Assembly: GCA_020161405.1 (NCBI GenBank)
Contig: JAIUOD010000001.1
Location: forward strand, 310,001 to 374,000
Direction: 5' to 3'
Length of the DNA stretch: 64,000 bases
From: Pseudomonadota bacterium
GTDB lineage: Bacteria > Pseudomonadota > Alphaproteobacteria > Caulobacterales > Aquidulcibacteraceae
Numbering within the stretch: position 1 is the first letter of the stretch; each line of letters opens with the position of its first letter. Shown in pieces: positions 55,213-63,603 of this stretch. Position numbers and translations under genes: made by a program. Below the pieces are notes generated by a model that saw only the letters and a list, made by a program, of their open reading frames with translations, was not told where the DNA came from and made no database searches.

Positions 55213-55896
55213 TTAGAAATTTTTCTTAAGAAGAAGGTAAGCACGGCCTTTTACATCTTTATAAGGAGTATAATCAGCACGTGAAAGATTAGTGTCGGTA
55301 AAACCAACCTCAACAGCAACGCCATTTTCAGCAGTACCAGTTACAGCCAATTTATAGTTTGTGTAGTCTTTTGCAGTTCCTACATAAACATATTTACCAA
55401 AAGTTGCAGAGCCACTTAAAGCAAATGGACCAACTTTAGCTTTTCCAAAAGGAGCAGAAGCAGCTGCTTCATAATAATTGTAAGCGCCAGTGTTGTAATA
55501 ATCAGTGAAAGACAAAGCAACTGGACCTGCGTTACCGCTGATACCTGCTTTATATTCAACTGCATTCCAAGTTGAGCCTTCACCTGGGTAATTATATGAC
55601 AAAATACCTAGGTCAAAAGTTACAGGGCCTAAAGTTGGTTTGAAGCCTGCATAAAGGTCAACTTCTGTACCAGCAGCAAAACCAACATTTGAACCCCAAA
55701 TGCCAGCATAAAGTGGGCCAGAAGATATGTCAGCACCTGCAAAAATTTCTGGATCGCTGTTTGTTTGTGAAATACCGCGCCAAATATAATCAGATGCAGC
55801 ACCAACATTGTAAGAAACAGTTGTTTCACCTGCAAATGCAGGTGCAGCGAAAGATACAGCTGCTAAAGAAGCAACGATCAATGATTTAATTTTCAT
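55213..55896 (-). CDS. TorF-family putative porin
   Basis: 227-aa outer-membrane beta-barrel. Signal peptide MKIKSLIVASLAAVSFAAPAFA. The family (TIGR02001) signature is TVSYNVGAASDYIWRGISQTNSDPEIFAGADISSGPLYAGIWGSNVGF, and the protein ends with Phe (YLLLKKNF), as outer-membrane proteins do. Low in cysteine, rich in Gly, Tyr and Ala. Function not known beyond presumed porin activity. Single-gene unit with a 319-base upstream gap holding a 12-bp direct repeat. Confidence 0.9.
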   Translation of the reverse strand: MKIKSLIVASLAAVSFAAPAFAGETTVSYNVGAASDYIWRGISQTNSDPEIFAGADISSGPLYAGIWGSNVGFAAGTEVDLYAGFKPTLGPVTFDLGILSYNYPGEGSTWNAVEYKAGISGNAGPVALSFTDYYNTGAYNYYEAAASAPFGKAKVGPFALSGSATFGKYVYVGTAKDYTNYKLAVTGTAENGVAVEVGFTDTNLSRADYTPYKDVKGRAYLLLKKNF

Positions 55897-56215
55897 TTTT
55901 TTCCCCTACTACTAATAAATCATGCAAAATAAAAATGGGAACAACCATCTTAATGCAGCCACTAAAGTATTTATTGCGCCGCAACATTGCAATGACATTT
56001 TAGCCACACTATTAATGATATAACAATTTCGTGACTAAACTTGGTTTAAAATAATATAAAATGCCTAAAATTTTTGCAAAAAACTTGTTTAATGGCGCGT
56101 TAATTGTGCAATGCAACGCTATATAATACAATGATTTGCCTATTTTCATGTGTGCAATGCAAAAATGGGCACTAAATTTTTGTTGTAACAATTTTTGATT
56201 AAGACAAATATCTAA
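55897..56215. other. 319-base intergenic region upstream of the porin
   Basis: No ORF of note, tRNA or sRNA was recognised. The 12-mer TGTGCAATGCAA occurs twice (56105-56116 and 56151-56162, 46 bases apart), and a related TTGCAATG lies near 55986. These may be regulator sites for the porin. Confidence 0.5.
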
Positions 56216-57115
56216 TTAGAGATTCGCTTTCCACCTTGCAAAAATAGCGGTAGGCAGCGCGCGCGCGTATTTTTGACTATATAAAGCCATTTCACCCGCC
56301 TCAAGATTACCTTTATTTGCCATTCCATTTTCGTCCAATGCATCTTGCAAAGTATTTTCCAAGGCAACAAAACTAAGACGAACGGCATAGACAGTTGCAA
56401 CAAGAAATAGCGCATCATCACTTAGAAGTTGAACGCATGAATTTAAAAGCTCGAACAGGCTTTCTTCAAGTTTGAAAACTTCACCATTTGGCCCGCGTCC
56501 ATGTTTTGGCGGATCAAGAATTATGCCATCATATTTATTACCGCGCCTTATTTCGCGCTCAACAAATTTTAGTGCATCTTCAACAATCCAACGAATTGGC
56601 GCATCATTAAGGCCACAAAGATTTTGATTTTCACGCGCATAGGCAATGGCTTTTTTGGATGCATCAATATGGGTTACATGCGCCCCCGCCTCAGCACAGG
56701 CAAGACTTGCAAGGCCGGTATAACCAAAAAGGTTCAAAACTTTTGGTTGGCGTTTTGATTTTTTAATCGTGTCAACGCACCAAGACCAATGAACCGATTG
56801 TTCGGGAAAAAGCCCCAAATGTCGAAATGGCGTGCAACGGGCATAGAATTTTATTTTCTTCCAATTCATTTCCCACATCTCGGGAACTTTGGATTTAAAA
56901 GACCAGCGCCCCATTTCATCGCCATCGCGCCCCGCAAATATGGCGTCATATTGCCATTCATCTAAGGGCTTATTTGGCTTCCAATAGGCTTGGCTATCTG
57001 GTCGCATGAATTTATAAGGGCCAAAACGCTCTAATTTATGGCCTTCACCACTATCTAATAGTTCATAATCTTGCCAATCATCGGCAAGAAGAAGTGGGAA
57101 ATTATTCTTTTTCAT
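56216..57115 (-). CDS. Class I SAM-dependent RNA methyltransferase (RlmI-like)
   Basis: 299 aa. Rossmann methyltransferase: motif I VLNLFGYTGLASLACAEAGAHVTHIDASKKAI, motif IV LDPPKHGRGPNGEVF, plus RGDGDEMGRWSF-type N-terminal beta domain. The NLFGYTG and LDPPKHGRG pair is typical of the RlmI/RlmK 23S rRNA cytosine-methyltransferase group, but the N-terminal PUA domain of RlmI is absent, so the exact target is uncertain. Its ATG overlaps the stop of the TrmH-type gene (TAATG), indicating translational coupling of two RNA-modification genes. Confidence 0.88.
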   Translation of the reverse strand: MKKNNFPLLLADDWQDYELLDSGEGHKLERFGPYKFMRPDSQAYWKPNKPLDEWQYDAIFAGRDGDEMGRWSFKSKVPEMWEMNWKKIKFYARCTPFRHLGLFPEQSVHWSWCVDTIKKSKRQPKVLNLFGYTGLASLACAEAGAHVTHIDASKKAIAYARENQNLCGLNDAPIRWIVEDALKFVEREIRRGNKYDGIILDPPKHGRGPNGEVFKLEESLFELLNSCVQLLSDDALFLVATVYAVRLSFVALENTLQDALDENGMANKGNLEAGEMALYSQKYARALPTAIFARWKANL

Positions 57116-57945
57116 TATTGTCCCCCTTCAATTCTGCGACCATTAAAATCACGTTGACGCCAAATTTCATACAAACAAACCCCTGTTGCGATTGCAAGGT
57201 TTAAACTATCAGCGCGCCCCTTCATCGGAAGCTTGATTAAGGCATCGCATTTACCCGCCAAATCATCGTCAATCCCTGATTGTTCATTACCCATCAAAAG
57301 AATCGTTTTTTTGCCCATATCGGTTTTGGTGTGCAAATCAGAACCTTTCAAAGATGTTCCAATAAGACGAAATCCGTTTTTATTTTGCCAATTTATAAAA
57401 TCATCAAGTTTTGCTTTAACGATTTTTACTGAAAAACTTGATCCCATGCCCGCACGAATACATTCAGTTGAAAATGGATCACATGATTCTTCAAGCAAGA
57501 TGATTCCCTGCCCCCCAACACTATCAAGGGTGCGAATAATAGTGCCAAGATTGCCGGGGTCTTTTGGGCGCTCTAAAGCTACTAAAAGGTCTAAATCCGT
57601 AAAATCATCAAGTTTGCCAAAGTTTTGGTGAAAAATTCCAACCACATTTTGCGCATTATCACGATGCGTAACTGATTCTAAAACACTATCGCTTACTTGC
57701 CCAATCCGTGCATTTTGCTTTTTTGCATGTTCAATAAGTTCGCGTACATGCGGGCGGCTTGCAACATTTTTAGAAAATAAAAGCCCATATAGTTTTGCAC
57801 CGCATTCAATCCCCTCAAGGACATGACGCGCGCCTTCGGCACGGAAAAGCAAAGTTTCATTGCGCGCCTTTTTCTTATCCAAAGACCGCGCAAGTTTTAC
57901 AAGATTATTTTGTGCACTTGTGATTTCAGTAATTTCTTGGTTCAT
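57115..57945 (-). CDS. TrmH/SpoU-family RNA 2'-O-methyltransferase
   Basis: 276 aa. N-terminal substrate-binding domain (LVKLARSLDKKKARNETLLFRAEGARHVLEGIE) and C-terminal SPOUT domain with the three motifs: ALERPKDPGNLGTIIRTLDSVGG (motif 1, Asn and Arg), ILLMGNEQSGID (motif 2) and IKLPMKGRADSLNLAIATGVCLYE (motif 3). It transfers methyl from SAM to a ribose 2'-OH of tRNA or rRNA. ATG 57945 matches the family start; upstream codons to 58053 are not supported. First gene of a two-gene unit with the RlmI-like gene. Confidence 0.9.
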   Translation of the reverse strand: MNQEITEITSAQNNLVKLARSLDKKKARNETLLFRAEGARHVLEGIECGAKLYGLLFSKNVASRPHVRELIEHAKKQNARIGQVSDSVLESVTHRDNAQNVVGIFHQNFGKLDDFTDLDLLVALERPKDPGNLGTIIRTLDSVGGQGIILLEESCDPFSTECIRAGMGSSFSVKIVKAKLDDFINWQNKNGFRLIGTSLKGSDLHTKTDMGKKTILLMGNEQSGIDDDLAGKCDALIKLPMKGRADSLNLAIATGVCLYEIWRQRDFNGRRIEGGQ

Positions 57946-58097
57946 GTAAGCGCTAATAAAGCATATTTCACATAATTTGCAGCCTTTTGTCTTAAAAAAA
58001 TGTAATTTTACGCACCATTGAGGCGAGTTCACTTGTAATCTTTCAAAATTCAAACATTATTATGAAAACTATTCCAAACCTAATGATGGGGAAATAA

Positions 58098-58883
58098 ATG
58101 GAAGAGAATAAAGAACGCAATTGTTGGTTTCCAATTTTGCTTGGCCTTATAGGCCTTGCATTATTATTCTTGCTTGCAACCTTTTTTGGAAAAGGGCGTG
58201 TAAATAACCTTACAAAACGCGCAACAGAAGTTGCCCAAGAAGCTTTAACAAAAAACAAATATGGCTTTGCAAGTGTTGAAGTTGGCGGCCCACTTAATGC
58301 AAACCTTATTGTTAAAGGCGCCGCAATTGATCAAGCAACGAAACTTGCAGCGTGTGAAAGCGCAAAAAAGGCATTGACTGAAAAGAAAATGCTTGGCCTT
58401 CCTGGTGTTGTTTCAAGCGTTCAATGTGAAATCACTGCGCCTGGCGATAATCAGCCGCAAATTGCAAAATCTGAAGAAACAAAACCGACAAACAATACCG
58501 CTGCTGATACTTGTCAAGCTGACCTAAACGCAGCGGCAACAAGTGGGACGGTTCAATTTGCTAAATCGGGTTCTTCAACTACCGCAGGTCAGGAAGTTTT
58601 AGAAAAAGTTGCCGAAGTTGCAAAAAAATGTTCAAAATTCAAAATCGAAGTTGCAGGTCATACTGATACAGGCGGCGATGAAAATATGAATATGGCTTTA
58701 TCGCAAAAGCGCGCAAATATTGTTCGTGATTTCCTTATCGCCAAAGGTGTATCAGCCAATCAATTAAGCGCCAAAGGCTATGGTGAAACTAAACCTCTAG
58801 TTCAAGATAATGCGGTCATTGGCATTGATAGCCCAGAACGTCAGAAAAATCGCCGCATCGAATTCAACATTACGACGCAATAG
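58098..58883 (+). CDS. OmpA-family protein with BON-like domain
   Basis: 261 aa. One N-terminal membrane anchor (about residues 10-27, CWFPILLGLIGLALLFLLATFF), a BON-like alpha/beta segment (about 30-115) and a C-terminal OmpA peptidoglycan-binding domain (about 145-260: TVQFAKSGSSTTAGQEVLEKVAEVAKKCSKFKIEVAGHTDTGGDENMNMALSQKRANIVRDFLIAKGVSANQLSAKGYGETKPL). The layout recalls the mycobacterial ArfA/OmpATb type. It links the inner membrane to the cell wall. Followed 32 bases later by a coiled-coil/HhH gene, probably in one operon. Confidence 0.9.
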   Translation: MEENKERNCWFPILLGLIGLALLFLLATFFGKGRVNNLTKRATEVAQEALTKNKYGFASVEVGGPLNANLIVKGAAIDQATKLAACESAKKALTEKKMLGLPGVVSSVQCEITAPGDNQPQIAKSEETKPTNNTAADTCQADLNAAATSGTVQFAKSGSSTTAGQEVLEKVAEVAKKCSKFKIEVAGHTDTGGDENMNMALSQKRANIVRDFLIAKGVSANQLSAKGYGETKPLVQDNAVIGIDSPERQKNRRIEFNITTQ

Positions 58884-58915
58884 TCAATTAAAGAAATTAT
58901 CTAAGGATTACGGCC

Positions 58916-59704
58916 ATGTATATTATTATGCAGAATTTATTATATTTTTGCCTAGCGGCTTTATTGGGTGCAGGGCTTGCGCGCCTTTTCTCACTTTGCA
59001 ATTGCAATAGTGCTGAATTGCAACGCGAACTTGATGGCGCACGCGCCGAACGTGATGAACTTGCTGCGCGCCTTGGTGCACGTCAAAGCCAAGATGGCGG
59101 TCGCGATGAAGCACTTATCGCATCATTAGAAGCACAACTTTCAGAAGCACGTCTTAAAATTGCCGACCATGAAAAAAATGGTAATGGCGGCGCAGCACTT
59201 GGCCTTGCGGGCGGGGCGGCATTGGGCGCCTCACTAAAAAGCGGTGATGTTTCAATCAATAAAGAAGAATTAGAAACTTTGAATGCGCGTAATAAATATT
59301 TGGAATCACGCGTTAAATTCCTTGAAGAAAATTCAAAATCAACACCTGTTTATGTTGCCAAAGAAGAACAAGTTTCAAATACAAATTTTGAAATTTCATC
59401 TGCTGGCTCTATGAGCGCGGAAGAATTAGAAGCTGAAATCGTAAAAGCTGGCGATGGAACTAAACCAAAATCTGCAACACGTGGCGCTGATGCTGATGAT
59501 TTATTGTTGATTGATGGCGTTGGCCCTAAAAACAATGCGTGGCTAAATGAAAATGGTATTCATTATTTCTGGCAAATTGCCACAATGAACCCATCTGAAT
59601 TGGCATGGCTTGCAAATAATCTTCCTAATTTCGGATCACGTGTTTATCGTGAAAATTGGGTTATGCAATGCGCAAATCTTGCCAAAGGTTTGCCACCTAG
59701 ATAA
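58916..59704 (+). CDS. Membrane-anchored coiled-coil protein with C-terminal HhH-like domain
   Basis: 262 aa. An N-terminal hydrophobic helix (LLYFCLAALLGAGLARLFSL) is followed by cysteine-containing CNCNS, a coiled coil (about 37-75), a Gly/Ala-rich hydrophobic stretch (GGAALGLAGGAALGASL) and a second short coiled coil. The C-terminal 70 residues (DDLLLIDGVGPKNNAWLNENGIHYFWQIATMNPSELAWLANNLPNFGSRVYRENWVMQC) form a helix-hairpin-helix-like domain often seen in proteins paired with OmpA genes. AAGGA precedes the ATG. Unknown function; perhaps envelope organisation. Confidence 0.82.
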   Translation: MYIIMQNLLYFCLAALLGAGLARLFSLCNCNSAELQRELDGARAERDELAARLGARQSQDGGRDEALIASLEAQLSEARLKIADHEKNGNGGAALGLAGGAALGASLKSGDVSINKEELETLNARNKYLESRVKFLEENSKSTPVYVAKEEQVSNTNFEISSAGSMSAEELEAEIVKAGDGTKPKSATRGADADDLLLIDGVGPKNNAWLNENGIHYFWQIATMNPSELAWLANNLPNFGSRVYRENWVMQCANLAKGLPPR

Positions 59705-59723
59705 TCAAATTATTCAAATTATT

Positions 59724-59751
59724 GGGCGGCCAATTGGTCGCCCTTTTTTTT
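59724..59751 (+). terminator. Terminator of the OmpA-HhH operon
   Basis: 10-bp self-complementary stem GGGCGGCCAA/TTGGTCGCCC (one G-T pair) followed by eight or more T residues. Confidence 0.9.
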
Positions 59752-59797
59752 GACATAATTTTAAATATATATTAAAAATATATTATTGGAGTTGGTG

Positions 59798-60268
59798 ATG
59801 AAGAATAGATTTGCGCTTTATATTGGTATATTAGTTTTTGCATCGGCTTGTGGTTTTGCCGCTTATGCACAAATGCCAAAGATGAATGTAGGGGGCAATG
59901 CTTCAACCTTCGAAGTGTGCGGTGACCAAATCCCATCTAAAATAAGATTACAGGAAGATTTTATTAATGATCAATGCGCAAGCGCGGTTAAACTTGGTAA
60001 AAATCCTTACAATATAAAAACAATATATTTTGGCACTAATGATGATCGTGATGCATGCGGAACAATGGGCTGCACCGGCTTTATGTGGGCGCAAAAAAAC
60101 GATAATAGCCTTGCCCCAATCGGACTTGGCTATAATTTATATGAAGTAAAATATTCGGGCGTAAAAAACGCAATGCCATTTTTTACAATTGGTTATCGTG
60201 AGGCCAATGGAATTAATGCGGTCTATAAAAAAATCTATTTTGACCCTAAAACCAAAACCTATAAATAA
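59798..60268 (+). CDS. Hypothetical exported protein
   Basis: 156 aa with a Sec signal (MKNRFALYIGILVFASACGFAAYA, cleavage before Q). The mature part has four cysteines (VCGDQ, DQCAS, DACGTMGCTG) that could form two disulfides. No family is recognised. GGAG six bases before the ATG at 59798 fixes the start over an earlier ATG at 59786. It stands between the OmpA operon terminator and lpd; no terminator was seen after it. Confidence 0.72.
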   Translation: MKNRFALYIGILVFASACGFAAYAQMPKMNVGGNASTFEVCGDQIPSKIRLQEDFINDQCASAVKLGKNPYNIKTIYFGTNDDRDACGTMGCTGFMWAQKNDNSLAPIGLGYNLYEVKYSGVKNAMPFFTIGYREANGINAVYKKIYFDPKTKTYK

Positions 60269-60371
60269 TCATACCAAAGTTAATCAAAAAAACTGACTTA
60301 TCTGTCATCATGGGGTGTCACTTTTAACCATTTGACATTATATGAGCATAAGATTTCCTTTGGAGTATGTG

Positions 60372-61775
60372 ATGTCAGAACAATTTGACGTAGTAATTAT
60401 TGGTGGTGGCCCTGGTGGCTATGTTTGTGCGGTTCGTTGTGGTCAATTAGGTTTAAAAACCGCAATTGTTGAAAAACGCGGCAAATTGGGCGGCACATGT
60501 TTAAATGTTGGCTGTATCCCATCCAAAGCATTGCTACATTCATCACATGCTTTTGAGGGCGCGGCGCATCATTATGCATCATTTGGTGTTGAAACTTCGG
60601 GCGTTAAACTTAACCTTGAAAAAATGATGGCCAATAAGGATGAGGTGGTTGACGGCCTTACTAAAGGTATCGAATTCTTGATGAAAAAGAATAAAGTTAC
60701 CTATATTAAAGGCACTGGCGCATTCACTGGCGCGGGCAAATTAAATGTAACCGCCGATGATGGAAGCGTTACAGAAATTGAATATAAAAACGCAGTAATC
60801 GCAACTGGTTCAGAAGTTGCACCATTGGGCGATATTGTGATTGATGAAGAAAAAATTGTTTCATCAACTGGTGCATTGGCACTTAAATCAGTTCCAAAAT
60901 CAATGGTTGTTATTGGTGCGGGCGTTATTGGCCTTGAACTTGGTTCAGTATGGCGCCGCCTTGGTGCTGAAGTTACAGTGGTTGAATATCTTGAGCGTAT
61001 AACTCCTGGGGTTGATTTGGAAATTGCCAAAACTTTGCAAAAATCATTGACTAAACAAGGTTTCAAATTCGAACTTGGTAAAAAAGTTACATCTGCTGTC
61101 GCTGATAAAAAAGGCGTTAAACTAACCTATGAACCTGCTGCTGGTGGCGATGCTACCGAAATGAATGTTGATGTGGTTTTGGTTGCGGTTGGTCGCAGGC
61201 CTTATACTACTGGCCTAGGTCTTGAAACAATTGGCGTTGAAAAAGATGCGCGCGGTTTTGTTCCTAATCATCATTGGAAAACTAATGTTGATGGCGTTTA
61301 TGTAATCGGCGATGCTACAACTGGCCCAATGCTTGCCCATAAAGCCGAAGAGGAAGGCGTTGCCGTTGCCGAAATTATCGCAGGCAAAGCGGGTCATGTT
61401 GATTTCAACAATATCCCAGGTGTTATCTATACCAACCCAGAAGTTGCAGGTGTTGGCAAAACCGAAGAAGAATTAAAAACCGCAGGCATTGAATATAAAG
61501 TCGGCAAATTCCCATTCATGGCAAACAGCCGCGCCCGCGCCAATGGCGAGGCTGATGGTTTGGTAAAAATCCTTGAGGATAAAAACACATTAAAAATCCT
61601 TGGCGTTCATATGATTGGCACAGGCGTTGGCGAGATAATTGGCGAAGCAGGCCTTGCAATTGCGTTTGGCGCATCTGCCGAAGACATCGCCCGCACCTGC
61701 CATGCACATCCGACAATGTCGGAAGCAGTCAAAGAGGCGGCGATGGCTGTTGATGGCTGGGCGATACATATATAG
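60372..61775 (+). CDS. lpd: Dihydrolipoamide dehydrogenase (E3)
   Basis: 467-aa FAD disulfide oxidoreductase, the E3 component of 2-oxoacid dehydrogenase complexes. N-terminal FAD motif [15 protein letters not shown]; redox disulfide Cys43-Cys48 ([17 protein letters not shown]); NAD motif [16 protein letters not shown]; active-site His446-Glu451 pair ([16 protein letters not shown]). GGAG six bases before ATG 60372 fixes the start. No E1 or E2 gene is adjacent on the visible side. Three hairpins follow the stop. Confidence 0.96.
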   Translation: MSEQFDVVIIGGGPGGYVCAVRCGQLGLKTAIVEKRGKLGGTCLNVGCIPSKALLHSSHAFEGAAHHYASFGVETSGVKLNLEKMMANKDEVVDGLTKGIEFLMKKNKVTYIKGTGAFTGAGKLNVTADDGSVTEIEYKNAVIATGSEVAPLGDIVIDEEKIVSSTGALALKSVPKSMVVIGAGVIGLELGSVWRRLGAEVTVVEYLERITPGVDLEIAKTLQKSLTKQGFKFELGKKVTSAVADKKGVKLTYEPAAGGDATEMNVDVVLVAVGRRPYTTGLGLETIGVEKDARGFVPNHHWKTNVDGVYVIGDATTGPMLAHKAEEEGVAVAEIIAGKAGHVDFNNIPGVIYTNPEVAGVGKTEEELKTAGIEYKVGKFPFMANSRARANGEADGLVKILEDKNTLKILGVHMIGTGVGEIIGEAGLAIAFGASAEDIARTCHAHPTMSEAVKEAAMAVDGWAIHI

Positions 61776-61781
61776 CCCTTA

Positions 61782-61801
61782 CCCCCAAACTCGCTTGGGG
61801 G
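61782..61801. terminator. Hairpin 1 after lpd
   Basis: 7-bp stem CCCCCAA / TTGGGGG with loop ACTCGC, six bases past the lpd stop. No T-run. Confidence 0.6.
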
Positions 61802-61815
61802 CAGTTTAAAGCGGA

Positions 61816-61853
61816 CAAATAAAATCAAAAAGCATGGTTTTTGATTTTATTTG
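61816..61853. repeat. AT-only 16-bp perfect inverted repeat
   Basis: Perfect 16-bp arms (starting CAAATAAAATC and mirrored) around loop GCATGG, in the 115-base gap between lpd and truA. An unusual, nearly GC-free stem; the role is unclear. Confidence 0.7.
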
Positions 61854-61867
61854 ACATATTGGTTTTT

Positions 61868-61890
61868 AAAAGGGCGCGATGCGCCCTTTT
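61868..61890. terminator. Bidirectional terminator lpd / truA
   Basis: Perfect 10-bp stem (AAAAGGGCGC / GCGCCCTTTT) with loop GAT and a T-run on both strands, abutting the truA stop. Confidence 0.9.
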
Positions 61891-62643
61891 TTAATACCCA
61901 ACCTTAGTTAAATAAAGCCCATCGCTTGGGGCGACTTCGCCGCACATTTTGCGGTCGCGGGCTTCTAGGCGTTCAACTAATTCACTTACCGAAAACCTGC
62001 CACGCCCAACGTCAACCAATGTTCCAACCATGCTACGCACTTGACGGTGAAGGAAGGATTGGGCGCTTAGGGTGCAGTGGATTTGTTCGCCATATGAGGT
62101 TTGAACTAAATCAATATCAAATTTATCCAATGTTTTAATCGGGCTTTTGGCTTGGCATTGAAGGTCGCGGAAGGTTGTGAAATCATGTTTGCCAATAAGT
62201 TTTTGTGAACCCTGTTTCATCAAATCAATATCAATACGAAATGGGGTTTGCCAAACAAGGTTTTTTAAATGCGTGGCGGGTGCGCGGCGGTTTTGAATTA
62301 TATAAAGATAGTGGCGACTCGTTGCACTAAATCTTGCATCAAAATCATCATCAACAATTTGCGCATCCAAAATCGCAACTTTTCCTAATTTACGCAAATG
62401 CGCGTTTAGGGCTTCTATGAGGCGAAAATCTTGCCAATCTTTTTCAAGCTTCACGCTGCAAACCTGCCCCAATGCATGAACCCCCGCATCGGTACGCCCC
62501 GCAACTGAAACGCGTTTAAAACCGCCGTCAATTTTTTCAATCGCGCTTTCAACAGCATCTTGCACACCGCATTTTTCGGGTTGCGATTGCCAACCGCAAA
62601 ATGCCGTTCCATCATATTCAAGGGTGAGTTTCCAATTAGTCAA
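61891..62643 (-). CDS. truA: tRNA pseudouridine synthase A
   Basis: Makes pseudouridine at positions 38-40 of tRNA. 250 aa from the TTG at 62643. Catalytic Asp52 in VAGRTDAGVHALGQV; also YDGTAFCGWQSQ and FLHRQVRSMVGTLVDVGRGR. There is no in-frame ATG near the start: a GTG at 62652 or TTG at 62643 is used. TTG is preferred because AAGGG lies eight bases before it, while for GTG the RBS would touch the start codon. The 5' end overlaps the fmt stop, so translation is coupled. fmt-truA is a typical alphaproteobacterial order. Confidence 0.93.
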   Translation of the reverse strand: MTNWKLTLEYDGTAFCGWQSQPEKCGVQDAVESAIEKIDGGFKRVSVAGRTDAGVHALGQVCSVKLEKDWQDFRLIEALNAHLRKLGKVAILDAQIVDDDFDARFSATSRHYLYIIQNRRAPATHLKNLVWQTPFRIDIDLMKQGSQKLIGKHDFTTFRDLQCQAKSPIKTLDKFDIDLVQTSYGEQIHCTLSAQSFLHRQVRSMVGTLVDVGRGRFSVSELVERLEARDRKMCGEVAPSDGLYLTKVGY

Positions 62644-63550
62644 ACTTTGCACCCTTCAAAATTGGGTTGGCACGCTGAAAATCCGCCGCATCCATTGCAG
62701 GCTTGCCTTCGCGTTGCAAACGTAAAATACGAATTGCCCCCTCTCCACACGCAATTGATAGATTATCATCAAGCGCCACACCTGCCGCACCCGAAGCATC
62801 AACCATCTCACTCATTAAAATCTTATGACGCAGGCCATCAATCATTGTCCATGCCGCAGGAAGGGGTGAGAAGCCGCGAATTTTACAATCAATTTCATGG
62901 GCGGGTTTTGACCAATCAATCCGTGCCTCATCCTTGGTGATTTTGGCGGCATAAGTGAGGCCATCTTCTGATTGCGCAATTGGCTTTAATTCGCCCGATA
63001 CAATTTTTGGCAAAATTTCCACCAAAAGACGCGCGCCAATATTTGCGCATTTTTCGCTTAAAGTTCCATAAGTATCGCTTGGTAAAATATCCAAGTCCTC
63101 TTTGATATAGACTGCACCAGTATCAAGCCCTGCATCCATTGCCATTATTTCGATTGCGGTATTTTTATCGCCCGCTTCGATACATCTTTGAATTGGTGCG
63201 GCGCCGCGCCATCTTGGCAATAAGGATGGGTGGATATTTAAACATCCATATTTTGGCGCATCCAATATTTCCTGTGGCAATATAAGGCCGTATGCAACAA
63301 CAATTGCAAAATCTAAATTTAAAGCACGAAATTCTTCTTGGGCTTCAAAATTCCGTAATGATTTTGGTGTACGAACAACAAGCCCCAGATTTTCGGCGCG
63401 CGCGTGTATTATTGTTGGTTGCAACTTTTGACCGCGCCCTTTGGGTTTTGGGGGCTGTGAATAAACGCAAATAATTTCATGCCCTGCATCATATAATGCA
63501 TTCAAAGCAGGAAGGGCAAATTCAGGGGATCCAAGAAAGGCAATACGCAT
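62636..63550 (-). CDS. fmt: Methionyl-tRNA formyltransferase
   Basis: Formylates initiator Met-tRNA using 10-formyl-THF. 304 aa. N-terminal Rossmann domain MRIAFLGSPEFALPALNALYDAGHE, catalytic region CLNIHPSLLPRWRGAAPIQRCIEAGD (His and, further on, Asp in GLDTGAVY), and C-terminal OB-fold domain. AGGGA before the ATG. In most Alphaproteobacteria def (peptide deformylase) precedes fmt; here the upstream neighbour is a divergent unknown gene instead. Confidence 0.96.
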   Translation of the reverse strand: MRIAFLGSPEFALPALNALYDAGHEIICVYSQPPKPKGRGQKLQPTIIHARAENLGLVVRTPKSLRNFEAQEEFRALNLDFAIVVAYGLILPQEILDAPKYGCLNIHPSLLPRWRGAAPIQRCIEAGDKNTAIEIMAMDAGLDTGAVYIKEDLDILPSDTYGTLSEKCANIGARLLVEILPKIVSGELKPIAQSEDGLTYAAKITKDEARIDWSKPAHEIDCKIRGFSPLPAAWTMIDGLRHKILMSEMVDASGAAGVALDDNLSIACGEGAIRILRLQREGKPAMDAADFQRANPILKGAKFD

Positions 63551-63603
63551 TTTCCCTATATGCTTGAAAAGTGGTTATTTTAAAAGTGTCTTATGCTAGG
63601 TAA

